Shown here: positions 10,976-20,865 of the stretch, one piece after another
Numbering within the stretch: the stretch's first letter is position 1
How the letters are laid out: each line of letters opens with the position of its first letter
Assembly (NCBI GenBank): GCA_947646735.1
Contig: CANTFK010000756.1
Location: 62,001 to 126,000 of the forward strand
From: Peronospora farinosa
Lineage: Eukaryota > Oomycota > Peronosporomycetes > Peronosporales > Peronosporaceae
Direction: 5' to 3'
Length of the DNA stretch: 64,000 nucleotides
The notes under the pieces: model-generated
Told to the model about the DNA's origin: nothing
Seen by the model: only the letters and a program-made list of their open reading frames with translations
The model's database searches: none
Translations under genes and position numbers: made by a program

Positions 10976-11806
10976 TCAGCACTTGTTGCTTGGTTCGCTG
11001 TGGATGCCAGTACTGACCTTTTTTTCTATGTCTTTAGCGTTGCCCAGAGTGTTTAACCACGAGCGGAGCGCGTCTGATTCTCGGTTCATTTTGCGATAAT
11101 CTTTCCGCCGTTGGCTCCACGCCGTCTTTTCCGACTCGACTGCAAGTGTAGAGCTAGACTCACGAGAACATTCTTGACTTTTTGTGTCTTCTGCCTCGAG
11201 TGCCTTCCTCTTGTTGTCTAGAGCATAATATTCATCCAAGCCCCACACAATACGCTTCTGCTCCTCAATTTCTTCGATATCATCAGCCTCCTGTACATGA
11301 TTCATGAACTTACTTAGATCGGTATTGTGTCTCTTCCTGGGCCGATGCTGTTCTTGCTTTCCACTGAAGTACTTGCTGACCCTTTTTGTGCTACGTGTTG
11401 TATCTACTCTTTTAGGTTTCGCCGGTGTTGCGAAAACGCGCTTTCTCTTCCGCAAGTCAAGCTTCTTTGCGTCGTACTTCACTTTCTGCTCAGATTGCGC
11501 TGTTTTGTCTTCAAATCGATTTCTCCGGGACGCATTGTCACTATAATAATTTTTCTTCAAAACAAACTTGTCGTGAGGTCGCACATCCGAATAGTCGTCG
11601 GCGTTACCTTTCTGAGTCCAAGTTTTTCCTTTCTTTTTGCGTTTGGGTGTTAATATTGTATCTACCACACCTTGTTGACTGCTTGTAGTCTTGTCTTCAT
11701 CCAATGTAACATTTGGCTGTGTCAAGAATACCTGCATCAGTTTCTTGCTTCGATTATTTGACTCTTCTTGTTGCTTCATTGCGACTTTTCTCTTTGTCGA
11801 TTTCAT
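10976..11806 (-). CDS. Lysine-rich protein of unknown function
   Basis: A single-exon frame of 276 residues starting at the ATG at 11806. The product is not recognised. It is highly charged and basic, with clusters such as TPKRKKKGK and RKRKR that could serve as nuclear localisation signals, and an acidic stretch ADDIEEIEEQK in the second half. The segment KKLMQVFLTQP near the N-terminus is loosely like a PCNA-interacting (PIP) peptide but lacks the paired aromatic residues. No membrane segment or signal peptide is seen. Composition suggests a nuclear or nucleolar role; this is inference only. Codon-level coherence over 830 bases makes a real gene likely. Confidence 0.6.
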   Translation of the reverse strand: MKSTKRKVAMKQQEESNNRSKKLMQVFLTQPNVTLDEDKTTSSQQGVVDTILTPKRKKKGKTWTQKGNADDYSDVRPHDKFVLKKNYYSDNASRRNRFEDKTAQSEQKVKYDAKKLDLRKRKRVFATPAKPKRVDTTRSTKRVSKYFSGKQEQHRPRKRHNTDLSKFMNHVQEADDIEEIEEQKRIVWGLDEYYALDNKRKALEAEDTKSQECSRESSSTLAVESEKTAWSQRRKDYRKMNRESDALRSWLNTLGNAKDIEKKVSTGIHSEPSNKC

Positions 11807-12078
11807 CGCATCCGAAAGACTCTACACACAAACAAGCTGACTACCTGAGACAACCATCCAGCACTGCCATTCCGCAATTAACCCGACTTCAAACCTTATG
11901 CAGCCCAGCATTCAAACGATCTGATCGAGTCTCACCCTCTACCTCTCCATCCTCCAATCTAAACGTCCGCAGCTTTCGCCACTTGGCATCTAAAACCCAA
12001 GAGATCACCCCGTCTCAGCTTCAAACTTCTTTCTATACTTCCAAAACACATACATCTCACCGACCATCCGACGAGATA

Positions 12079-12477
12079 TCAGTATCGATCCGATCTCGCT
12101 TCCTTTTGAGCATAATAGTCAGTGGGAGCCTAGAAAAGAAAAGGTTGCATCCATCACCACCACAAAAAAGTAAATTACTTCGCTCCTTCTCGTCATTTTT
12201 GCAATATACTTTCCAGTCATACATCTCTTGAGTGTCCACTTCAATCGGAAACTCATCATTCTTGTGATTTACGCGCAGAATTTTAGCAACACGATGACCA
12301 CGAGGATCTCCCGCTACAAACGTCTGTGAGAAATGTATCAATTGCTTATTATACGCCTTGTAGACCGAATAAAAGCCTAGAAATTTCTACACTCCTACAT
12401 ACCATCGAAAAGTACTCGATCGTATCACCTGGAAAGAGTCTCTCTTCCGGTAACTCGGACGCTGACAGCCCAACCAT
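12079..12477 (-). CDS. Small conserved-looking unknown protein, three exons
   Basis: Exons 12477-12403, 12323-12210 and 12129-12079 join in phase into 79 residues. Introns of 79 and 80 bases have GTATGT and GTATAT donors and pyrimidine-rich AG acceptors, which argues for a real gene. The text includes LFPGDTIEYFS, FVAGDPRGHRVAKILRVN and PIEVDTQEMYDW. I do not recognise the family. No signal peptide or membrane segment is present. The start is uncertain: the frame is open for seven codons upstream of the ATG to a possible acceptor (TATAG at about 12500), so an upstream exon may exist. It is divergent from the phosphatase pair that starts about 120 bases away. Confidence 0.5.
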
Positions 12478-12591
12478 CCTCTTCCCACCGCCTGGAATCT
12501 ATACCAAATCGTGTCTATACTATTAAAAACCTTTATACAATATCATACCGATAAAATACCGACCTTGCATAGCTAATACTGACAGAACCCG

Positions 12592-13351
12592 AGATCAGTA
12601 TCAGATATTCGCATGAGCTCTGATAATTGCTGGTCTCGTCGAACGGGGAACGACATTCTCACGTACTCTCGCCACTTCATTTCTCAGGAGTATTTGCAGT
12701 GGAATGACACGTTGGTTCATGTAGTCAATTTGGGATCCATTACTACCTTTTTGTCGCAAAGTCATGGAAATCTGATGTTGATTTTTGCTGTGGACGACGC
12801 GCTGGTACATGAGCAGATACCAATTCAAGCGTACATGATTAACGTCATTCGCATGGCTGTTGAGCTTCTTAGTGCTGACGTCGAAGGTATTAGCGACGAA
12901 GACACTTTTTGCATCAAGAGGCTAATGAATTGCACCGAACTAGATCAGCATGTTAAAGAAGTTTTTACTAACCCAGTCGAGTATGAAACTTTGAGCGATG
13001 GCTGCACGAGGCTGCAATTCCGGCCTTATCATGCAGATCATCTGGAGCTGCATGAGTGTGCGTGGTGCCCTTCAAACATGTGCAAAGGCAGCATCGTGGA
13101 GGTTTCGATTCGCAGCACCAAGCCGTACTATCGAGTAATCTACGTTGGTAATGGTACTGGGGACTGTTGCTCTGCGTCGTGCTTGTCCGAAGAACGATGT
13201 AGTACTGGCGCGCTCCCACTTACTCAACGGAGAGCCTTACGGAATGCAAAGACAAATCAATCCTTACCCTGGCGTCGTCCAAGCTCCTGTCGCCCCTTGG
13301 AGCACAGGCTACGACATTTATCGCCATTTTGTACAGTTTTGTCAGTCTCCA
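12592..13351 (+). pseudogene. PHOSPHO-type HAD phosphatase, degenerate tandem copy
   Basis: Its text aligns with the intact copy directly downstream over its whole length: EVFTNPVEYETL matches EVITNPASFESL, CAWCPSNMCKGSIV matches CKWCPTNMCKGRIV, and WSTGYDIYRHF matches WSTGDDIYRHF. The copy is dead by two criteria. The HAD motif 1, DYDWS in the intact copy, reads DNCWS, so the second catalytic Asp is lost; the metal-binding GDGSGD reads GNGTGD. There is also a frame change near 13195 at the place where the intact copy has an intron. No stop separates it from the next gene, so its tail frame runs straight into copy 2. Confidence 0.7.
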
Positions 13352-14222
13352 TATGTCATCTCTCATGCCGTTCGACGACTCTCAGGCAGTGTTCTCGTCA
13401 TCTTCGATTACGATTGGTCGCTGGTCAACGAAAACTCTGACACTTTCATCTTCCAGAAGCTATACCCTGAGCTTCTTTTGACTTTGCGTGGACGACTCGC
13501 AAAGCAGCCATCGTGGACGAAGATCATGGATGACATGCTGGGAGATCTGGCTGAAGACAAGCCCGATACTTCTTCCGATATGATTGTGGCGGCAGCCGCC
13601 TGCGTTCCCATTCAACCGCACATGCTTGATGCTCTACGCCTCGCGGCACAGCAATATAACGCAGACGTCAAGATTGTCAGCGATGCCAATTCCGTTTACA
13701 TCGAGTCTATGATACAACACTACGGTCTCACGCAGGAAGTGAGCGAGGTCATTACAAACCCTGCTTCATTTGAATCGCTGGATAATGGACGCAATCGACT
13801 TCGCGTTCGTCCGTATTACGAAATCAATACTGAACCCCACGGTTGTAAATGGTGTCCTACAAACATGTGCAAAGGTCGCATCGTCGACACCCTCCGCAGT
13901 GCTCACCCCTATGCGTCTGTTCTCTGTGTCGGAGATGGTTCAGGCGATTTCTGCGCTGCAACGCGTCTAACGAAGTACGTTGCTCGATTGATGCTATCTT
14001 CGAATAGTCTGCCTAATGCCTGGGCTTTGCATCTACTAACTTCACAGGAATGACGTCGTGTTTGCCCGCGCGGATGAAGCCGGTGGAAAATCATACGGGC
14101 TGCAGAAGCGAATTGACAGCAACCCTACGCTGGTTAAAGCGTCTGTGGTGCCCTGGAGCACGGGTGATGACATCTACCGCCATTTTGCGCAATTCTTCCA
14201 TGCTTCACTCAGTCAAGGCTAG
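13352..14222 (+). CDS. PHOSPHO1/2-like HAD phosphatase
   Basis: Two exons (to 13974, and 14048-14222) with a GTACGT donor. HAD motifs are present: VIFDYDWSLVNENSDTF (motif 1 with nucleophile and acid/base Asp), KIVSDANS (motif 2), CKWCPTNMCKGRIV and CVGDGSGDF (metal-binding Asp residues). PHOSPHO family enzymes hydrolyse phosphoethanolamine, phosphocholine or pyridoxal phosphate in the cytosol; the exact substrate is not fixed by sequence. The start is unresolved: the reading frame is open upstream into the degenerate copy, while the nearest ATG (13353) is out of frame by one base. Either the start was lost, the two copies are read as one fused protein, or there is a small sequence error. The coordinate given is the earliest codon past the duplicated tail. 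Confidence 0.65.
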
Positions 14223-14380
14223 AGTACTTGCATACATCATCACAATCCATCGTTTCTTTTGTCCAGATGCCGTGCTGTATCAACGCCACAATGAAGGATC
14301 GGTATCAATCTTTGGTTGAAAAGGAAAATGCCTCAAATCGAGATAGTGGGTTTATTATGGAAGATGTCGGTCTCGTTCGA

Positions 14381-17300
14381 TTAAACAAGCGTCGACACAG
14401 CTTCCGACAAACGAGGACGTCCCAAGAAAGTGCGGGTGGTAGCGTTGACAACTAGACTGTTATTTTGATGCGCATCCCCCATGGCTATCATTCGAGCGAT
14501 CGATCGAAAAGTCGAACGTGTTGATGCATGCGGTACATCATACGATGTGTTTGAAATGTTGTCCCGCACACGGCCCAATAATTGCATAAAGCTCGAGTTG
14601 AATCCCAGTTCCGGCGTAAAGTGCAAAAGTTCCAAGCGCGAGAGTGTGTAGTGCTTATCCAATGGGATCTCCATGTCATTAAGTATCACAGGCAAGATAG
14701 GTTTTCCCTTGTCTTCTGCGAACGCCAACTGGTCCTTAACAAGTTCACTGTCAACAGTCTTCCTTGACAATATGACAATGAACACCTCACACTTGAGAAT
14801 GGCCTCTTTGGCAGCGTGAATGCGCTCTGTCATGTCCATATACGATTGCGTGCCATCCATCAGGCACCTTACATGGTTATCTTGTAGTCGGTCATGCAGA
14901 CGTTTTACAAACGTGTGGTGGTGGTCACCGTGTGAAACGAACGCAAACCTGATACTGTCCAATGTGGCTGGATTCCAGTCCATCACATTCTCACCAAAGC
15001 CAACAACACTAGTACCATTAGCAAATCCACGGTTACTTCCACCGACAATGTTAGCCTCGCGACGCTTTTCAATCTCATCACGAACGCCGTCCAGCAAAAG
15101 ACGAAATTGTGCTGCATATTGCTCTTCGTCGTATTCGTACGTGACTTTGCGCTTATTGACGTTGTTTATACACTTGATAGCCGACTCGAAAGGCACCATT
15201 TGCCGTGTGTAAATGTACACTTGCATTTCATCTATGACAGCAGCACCCTCCGTAGAGACAGCGATGATCGGTTTTTGGAGTTGCTTAGCCAGTGCAAGCT
15301 CCTTAAGACACCACTCGGAAACTGGATAGTCCTCAGTGTACAGGCAAATGATCACCTCAGCATTTTTGATGCCGCGCGCAATCTCTTCACGCCACACTGA
15401 CCCACCTCCGATACCAGTGGGGTTCATAAGGTCAAGCCACGAAGTAATATTAGCACGCTCAAGGCTGTCACGAATTTTCAGCGCAAACTCGCTGTGCGAA
15501 TGCGTATAACTGATCATGACGTCCCGATCGCCCGCAGCCTGCTTGATTTCAAACTGCAACTGCGTCGACGTAGTACAATCCACCGGTCGGTAACCATCGC
15601 GGTTTGTCTTCATTACGTCTGCTCCTGCGTCCACGAGTGCTAACGCCGTACCCTTTTGTTCACATTTCATAGCAATATGCAAGGCACTATCGCCGTTGCA
15701 AAGGCAATCGTCGATATCTGCACCGTGCTGGACGAGACACTCAAACAGGTGAACGCTTACATTTTTGGAAGATGCAGCGCATAGCAGTGGGGTGCGATCG
15801 CGATAGTCGCGCAAATTTACATCGGCACCCTTGCTTAGCAACACACGAACAACCTCGAGCTTGTTCACACGTGCCGCCCAGTGAAGAGGTGACCGACCAA
15901 AGATGTCCTGAAAATCTGGGTCAGATCCAGATTCAAGCAGCATTTTAACGGCTTCAACTGCACCATTGATTGCCGCCCAATGTAATGGTGTACGGCGATG
16001 CATGCCTGTGTAACCATACTCACCTACACAATTAGGATCAGCACCAATTTTCAGTAGCTTCTTTATATTCCCTGTGCTGTCCTTGGCTGCAGCTTCATGA
16101 AGAGGCGTCAGAGCGACGTCAGCGCCCCATTCTTCCAATTCATGTGCCACAGGAAAGTTGCCACGCATATAGGCCATTTGTAACACTGTGAGCGTGTTCA
16201 TATGGCCAGGATCCGGCACGTCCAGGTGATTTGCACCAGCCTCGAGGAGTAACGTAACGATGTCGGGGTTGTCGGCCACAAAAAGTGGTGGTATTCGATC
16301 TGACCAGTAGGATGACTTGGACTTGAGATTCACGTCCACGCCGTGTTCGATAAGCCACTGAACAGCTTGGATCTGTCCTGTGCTCACCGCGCAATACAGC
16401 GGCGTTACAAGCGTCGTGCGGAAGATTGAGGCAGCCATTTCGTCTTCGGACGTCAACGGCTTGGACACAAAAAGTTGCGCAAACGTCCAGAAAAGATCAC
16501 CAGTCGTAAAACGCACGCGGGATACCTTGTCATAACTATCTACACGAAAGCCGGCCTCAAACAGCAACTGAAGTGCTTGTACATTTCCTAAATAGGCAGC
16601 CACATGGATTGGGTTCTTCTTCGAGCGACCGAACAGCTTCAACACAAGTCTGGCATCACTATACATTTCATGCGCGAAATCTGTACCCAAGTGTTCTTTA
16701 GCGTACTCCAGCAGTGTCTCCATTTTAGTCACATTGCCCAGCGATGTCTCCTTATACAGATGTTTGCGCAAGTCATTAATGACACGCGTGCGTTCCGACT
16801 TGTACTTGCTGCTTCGACCTTGAAGACGTGATCGGATACCACCCGTCTGATCCGTTTCCTTAAAAGCACCGAGTTGCATACTAAGGTGCTCTCGAAATCG
16901 TGCAAAATACGTCAGCACGACAAAATTGGTAAAGAACGTGATCACTGCAAATGTCACGTATAAGTTTGCTCCTACACTGTTGCAATAAAAATTGTTACCC
17001 TGGAAAACCGCGTACGCAAAGTACAAAATCACAAGCAAGCTGAACGCGAGCACCACGACACTCAGCATCTCACAAAATTGGAAGAAGACGGACCTCTGAA
17101 TTTTCTGTCGACCGCTTCCACCTTGACGTCGGTGGAACGGCTCAAAAATTCGAAGACCTGACGCTGGCAAGCCGATAATTACCAGCAAAGGTGCCACATG
17201 ATACACCAGCATTGCATCTACTACTATAGTGTCGCATTCTCCACAATAGTTTGTCCCCGAATAAGACGCTGTGGTCTTAGTTCGCTGGAACGCCAGAGCG

Positions 17301-17710
17301 TAGCTTACATTTCGTACGTAAATACCTCCATATCCAATAGACTTTGACCCCCAGAAGACCGCAATGCCTGCAGTGCTCAGTACCGCTACAAGCAAAGTGC
17401 TCGTACGTAGACGCCATGTAAAGTACGAATTACGGCCATATCCTGAGCCCAGGAACGTGTTGGGCAGCATCTTGGACGTCCCTCGAGGCCTTGCAGCCAC
17501 CGCGTCATTGTCTACGTTGCCCATATCTCGAAGCACTTCATCTGTCGAGCCGCTAGGCAACGGTGTGGACGTACGTGACGCTTTATTCATTGATGACACG
17601 GGGCCAGTTGTCGACGGACCTTGCAAACTCCAGCGATTTCTTCGCTCATCGTCGTGATTAAAGAACGAGCTTTGGTCTGAGAGCGTGTGATAGTCCGTAG
17701 TCTCTGTCAT
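14381..17710 (-). CDS. Multi-pass membrane protein with ankyrin repeats and two TIR domains
   Basis: A single-exon protein of 1109 residues from the ATG at 17710; a TTG 30 codons upstream is preceded by an in-frame TAA. Order: Ser/Thr-rich N-terminus; four hydrophobic segments (about 103-122, 165-188, 207-236, 248-270); about eight ankyrin repeats (365-720; e.g. TPLHWAAINGAVEAVKMLLESG); TIR 1 (about 728-855; DVMISYTHSHSEFALKIRDSL); a linker; TIR 2 (about 918-1045; FAFVSHGDHHHTFVKRLHDRL). TIR 1 keeps the SEWCLKEL motif whose Glu (E804) is the catalytic residue in NAD-cleaving TIRs; TIR 2 has Gln there (SELVKDQL, Q994). TIR domains either assemble signalling complexes or hydrolyse NAD+. The four spans ahead of ankyrin repeats recall a channel-like or receptor-like module, but no pore motif is seen. 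Function is not known. Confidence 0.85.
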   Translation of the reverse strand: MTETTDYHTLSDQSSFFNHDDERRNRWSLQGPSTTGPVSSMNKASRTSTPLPSGSTDEVLRDMGNVDNDAVAARPRGTSKMLPNTFLGSGYGRNSYFTWRLRTSTLLVAVLSTAGIAVFWGSKSIGYGGIYVRNVSYALAFQRTKTTASYSGTNYCGECDTIVVDAMLVYHVAPLLVIIGLPASGLRIFEPFHRRQGGSGRQKIQRSVFFQFCEMLSVVVLAFSLLVILYFAYAVFQGNNFYCNSVGANLYVTFAVITFFTNFVVLTYFARFREHLSMQLGAFKETDQTGGIRSRLQGRSSKYKSERTRVINDLRKHLYKETSLGNVTKMETLLEYAKEHLGTDFAHEMYSDARLVLKLFGRSKKNPIHVAAYLGNVQALQLLFEAGFRVDSYDKVSRVRFTTGDLFWTFAQLFVSKPLTSEDEMAASIFRTTLVTPLYCAVSTGQIQAVQWLIEHGVDVNLKSKSSYWSDRIPPLFVADNPDIVTLLLEAGANHLDVPDPGHMNTLTVLQMAYMRGNFPVAHELEEWGADVALTPLHEAAAKDSTGNIKKLLKIGADPNCVGEYGYTGMHRRTPLHWAAINGAVEAVKMLLESGSDPDFQDIFGRSPLHWAARVNKLEVVRVLLSKGADVNLRDYRDRTPLLCAASSKNVSVHLFECLVQHGADIDDCLCNGDSALHIAMKCEQKGTALALVDAGADVMKTNRDGYRPVDCTTSTQLQFEIKQAAGDRDVMISYTHSHSEFALKIRDSLERANITSWLDLMNPTGIGGGSVWREEIARGIKNAEVIICLYTEDYPVSEWCLKELALAKQLQKPIIAVSTEGAAVIDEMQVYIYTRQMVPFESAIKCINNVNKRKVTYEYDEEQYAAQFRLLLDGVRDEIEKRREANIVGGSNRGFANGTSVVGFGENVMDWNPATLDSIRFAFVSHGDHHHTFVKRLHDRLQDNHVRCLMDGTQSYMDMTERIHAAKEAILKCEVFIVILSRKTVDSELVKDQLAFAEDKGKPILPVILNDMEIPLDKHYTLSRLELLHFTPELGFNSSFMQLLGRVRDNISNTSYDVPHASTRSTFRSIARMIAMGDAHQNNSLVVNATTRTFLGRPRLSEAVSTLV

Positions 17711-18513
17711 AATGTCACTGCGTACTCCAGAAATGTCTGTGCGTGGCTGATTGACTTGCAAATGACTGGAAAATTCTATGTCACGATTCGAATGAGACAA
17801 ATGGACTGACGTTTAGTACAATGAAAAGACTCTCACAAACTCACTTTTATAGCTTGACGTTGGAGGCACGAGCTCTTGCGTTTTGTATACTACTGACTTG
17901 AAGAATAAAGCGGCTCAACGAAATGGTCTTTAGCTTTTATTTCGTGCTGAGGTTTAGATGAGCCTGTAGCGAGATGACTACAATACAGAAGAACTTTTAG
18001 CTATGCAGAAATTAATATTCTTACCTTTTCATACTGAATACACATTCTAAGAGCATAAAAAATTATAGGAACTCATATTTCTACCACACGCTTTACTATT
18101 ACTACCAACCACACCATTACTTTTAATCACTTTTTACTATTTTTACCATTTGATTACGACACCACACCAGGCTCGGTACTGATTGTGTTGGGAGATTCTT
18201 GATGCGCTTTCTACATTTAAAACCTGACTGAGAAGTATTGCGGAATACAAGCGTAAATTGAGGTCTCGTGTGCTGACATGGGCATTGCGTGCGTTGCAGT
18301 TTCTTGGTTTCTAATAGCGCTAGTATACGAATGTTTCTTAATATTTTCCTGCTACACTGGATGGACATTCTTGTGAAGAATTTACGGCATTTGTTACTGG
18401 AATTACCAAACATGTTTGACAAAGTAGCGTAATCAATCTGTATCAATGAAATGCTAGTGCTGTCGAGTACCATCAAACACTTCAGCCTTATCTGCATGAC
18501 TGTGACGTACCTG
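17711..18513. other. Intergenic, AT-rich, nothing firm
   Basis: Upstream region of the TIR gene. Around 18080-18165 short CCACACCA-type repeats resemble the leader of the MULE remnants at about 24060 and 36890, so a decayed transposon end may lie here. No gene is supported. Confidence 0.4.
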
Positions 18514-18690
18514 TCATAGCACCCATGGTAGAATTATTAGCCTTAACTTTTTTAAATGAGGACAAGAGACCAAGACGACGGGCGAAAAGAAGAGCAAGAA
18601 AAAGGGCAAGAAGCATATTGAAGTAAATGAAGAAAGTGGGACCACAACAAAGTGACCATTTAAAACTGGTTGTAGCGCCGCACAATTTTT
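18514..18690 (-). repeat. Fragment shared with 37290-37440
   Basis: Read on the minus strand, this stretch matches 37290-37440 read on the plus strand (shared stretches include TTGTGCGGCGCTACAACCAG and TTCTACCATGGGTG). It contains a hydrophobic frame with a signal-peptide-like start at 18768, but the frame is not kept in the other copy. Probably a dispersed repeat or a decayed gene fragment. Confidence 0.55.
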
Positions 18691-18780
18691 CAATGCGATT
18701 AAGAAAATGTGTAGTGCAAGCGACGAGATGATTAAAGTGAACGCGACTTTGTTACACCCGCTCACCATCTTTTCCCATGG

Positions 18781-19085
18781 TGTAACGGGCTACTAGTCAC
18801 ACGAGTCCGTTAGGTATATGATAAGTCTTAAAGGGTACGTGGTATCTACTTGGGTGAAGCACATCAATGTGACCCACCGTCGTGAATGTGGTATCTATGG
18901 ATGGAATCACATGCAACGGGGATGACGCCAGTTGGGACTCTGTGTCATGGTGAGGCTTCAGACGGACGTCATCAGCAAGCTTAAATATACGTTAAGCTCG
19001 TACGTAAGGATACGCTTCTATAGAGACGCATATCCGATCTTTACATTTAACCAATCAGTAGTTTGATTTATATTTAATGGTTTAA
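18781..19085 (+). repeat. Family A LTR, 5' portion only
   Basis: It starts TGTAACGGGC and follows the first half of the 600-base family A LTR (GATGACGCCAGTTGGGACT, ACCAATCAGTAGTT). It stops at about 19085, where another repeat begins. Older and more diverged than the LTRs of element A1. Confidence 0.75.
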
Positions 19086-19640
19086 AGCCACTTAGTTCTA
19101 AAGAACTAATCTCACGACTAAGAAGTCACCTTGTTGTAAGAAACTAATTAACGACTAAGAAGTTGCTCTGTTTAAAGGAGAAGGAGGGACTTCTAGTCGA
19201 TAAGCTAGAAGCTTAGAGGTTCAGAGAACCAACGCACAGAGTTCAAGACAAGCTAGAAGCTTAGAGGCTCAGAGAACCTACGCACAGAGTGCAAGACAAG
19301 CTAGAAGCTTAGTCTTAGAGAGACTTGGGATCTTAAGCTCAAAATGAGAACTGATTTTATGTATTAAGATTATCCTACTCTAAGTACCCTACAGTAGATT
19401 AATTACTATAATAGTAACTATGATATGCAGACTGTGATGTGTCGTCCAAACATCTGTGTATGATGTACTTAGTACAGCGATATCGATTATCGAATCCTAA
19501 TCGATAGGGCTCATACCTAATACCTTTCAAAAAGAGAAGTATCAAGAATAATTATATGCAATATAGAAACTTCAACCGTAAACTTTCGGAAATGATGTTC
19601 CAACAGACGTGTAAACCCGTTACAAATTATGACTGCGATG
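19086..19640 (-). repeat. Family D repeat (probable LTR), copy 1
   Basis: It shares with 62660-63215 the same order of blocks: GCCACTTAG, CTAATTAACGACTAAGAAGTTG, a 48-base minisatellite (AGACAAGCTAGAAGCTTAGA...), TCTTAAG, and TTTATGTA...TTAATTACTAT. On the minus strand it begins near 19628 with TGTAACGGGTTTACACG, like the start of a family A LTR, so it is probably an LTR of a related family. The inner end is not defined. Confidence 0.55.
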
Positions 19641-20865
19641 GTCACGCTCGTATCTGGTGACGAGAGCAGCGTTACGAGAACCAATGCCTTCACATTGAGA
19701 AACTGGGGGGTGCTTTGGAAGTTTGATGACGAGATAATATATTTTCGGTGGATTCAATAACGTTTGACTGGATTCTAGAAGCGGTTGCGATCAGCCGACT
19801 GTTGAAAAAGCTGTTGTGTTCACGGAAGGTTGGCGCTTCAAGCGTGCACGGTATGAAGCTGAGGTTAGATCAACACTTCAGCGCCTCCTAAACTTCTTAC
19901 ATGCTTATGATCGTTTTCACATTGTTCATGTCGCTGCTCGGCTCAAATCGATGGAGTCGCTGCTCGGCTCAAATCGATGGAGTCGCTGCGAGCAGGTTTC
20001 TGCACACTCGGAAGGCGTCTACGGGTCTTTTTCTCTTGTTGCCGTGGATCTGAGTGTGTCGAGATGCCGCCGCTGAATACAGATCATATCAGCACCTCGA
20101 AAGCGCGTGTCCAGCAGTTGATTCCATAGCACGAAGTCCGAGTAACGTTTGCCAATCGGTGGTTTCTTCCTTCCGACTCACGAAACACTTTGTTCGTCTT
20201 CATTGGCAGTCCCCTCCTAAATAGGTGTCACTACGGAAAGTTTAACGCTTCTAGGATTCGCATTCGATAAACAATAGCATTGGTTTGCTCATCTTCAAAA
20301 CTCTCAGTTGGCAGTGAATGGATCTCTTCTTCGACTATGGCATCTCTGTGTGATCAATCATCTTTATTTTCGCATTGAGGGTCTTGGTTGGTAGTCTCAT
20401 TTACTGATGCTTCTTTAGTACGAGCTCACGTGCTCACATCGACTACAATCAAACACGGTGAATAAGCCTTCTGTGTCACGCAGCGCACATCTACAGAAAC
20501 ATCACAATCAGCTGCAAAGCTGTGTCAAAGCTGCAAAGCTGTCTGAGTGAGGGTTCAATCATCCTTGGCACATGACGCCCAAGCAGTCGTGGCCACTAGC
20601 TTTTGATCTCTTGAATGCACTTACACCACATTAGTCGGGGTATGACTAAAAGGGTGAGCGTGCATACCCAACGGTCACATACATACGATATCCGGGACGC
20701 TAACAACTTCAAGTTGAATTCTTGCACCCCCTTAAGCGACAGACTATGCCAATAGCTTCGTTCTTAACTGTCGCAACCCAACAAAATGCCCAACTTCATG
20801 TCACTTTCCATTTAGTGGTAGAAGACGTAACGAGACGCAAAAACACTTCTTCTGTCTACGGCAAG
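19641..20865. other. Intergenic; one 26-base tandem duplication
   Basis: A 26-base unit starting GTCGCTGCTCGGCTCAAATC occurs twice in tandem at about 19929-19980. A short plus frame at 19816-20076 has no recognised domain and may be a decayed gene piece. No other feature is supported. Confidence 0.45.

Noticed and set aside
11713..12231. A 172-codon plus-strand frame
   Set aside because: Ser/Thr-rich, no domain, overlaps the starts and exons of two minus-strand genes with good splice signals.
18514..18768. A secreted effector starting at 18768 (hydrophobic N-terminus)
   Set aside because: The frame is not kept in the matching copy at 37290-37440, and no RXLR or WY pattern follows.
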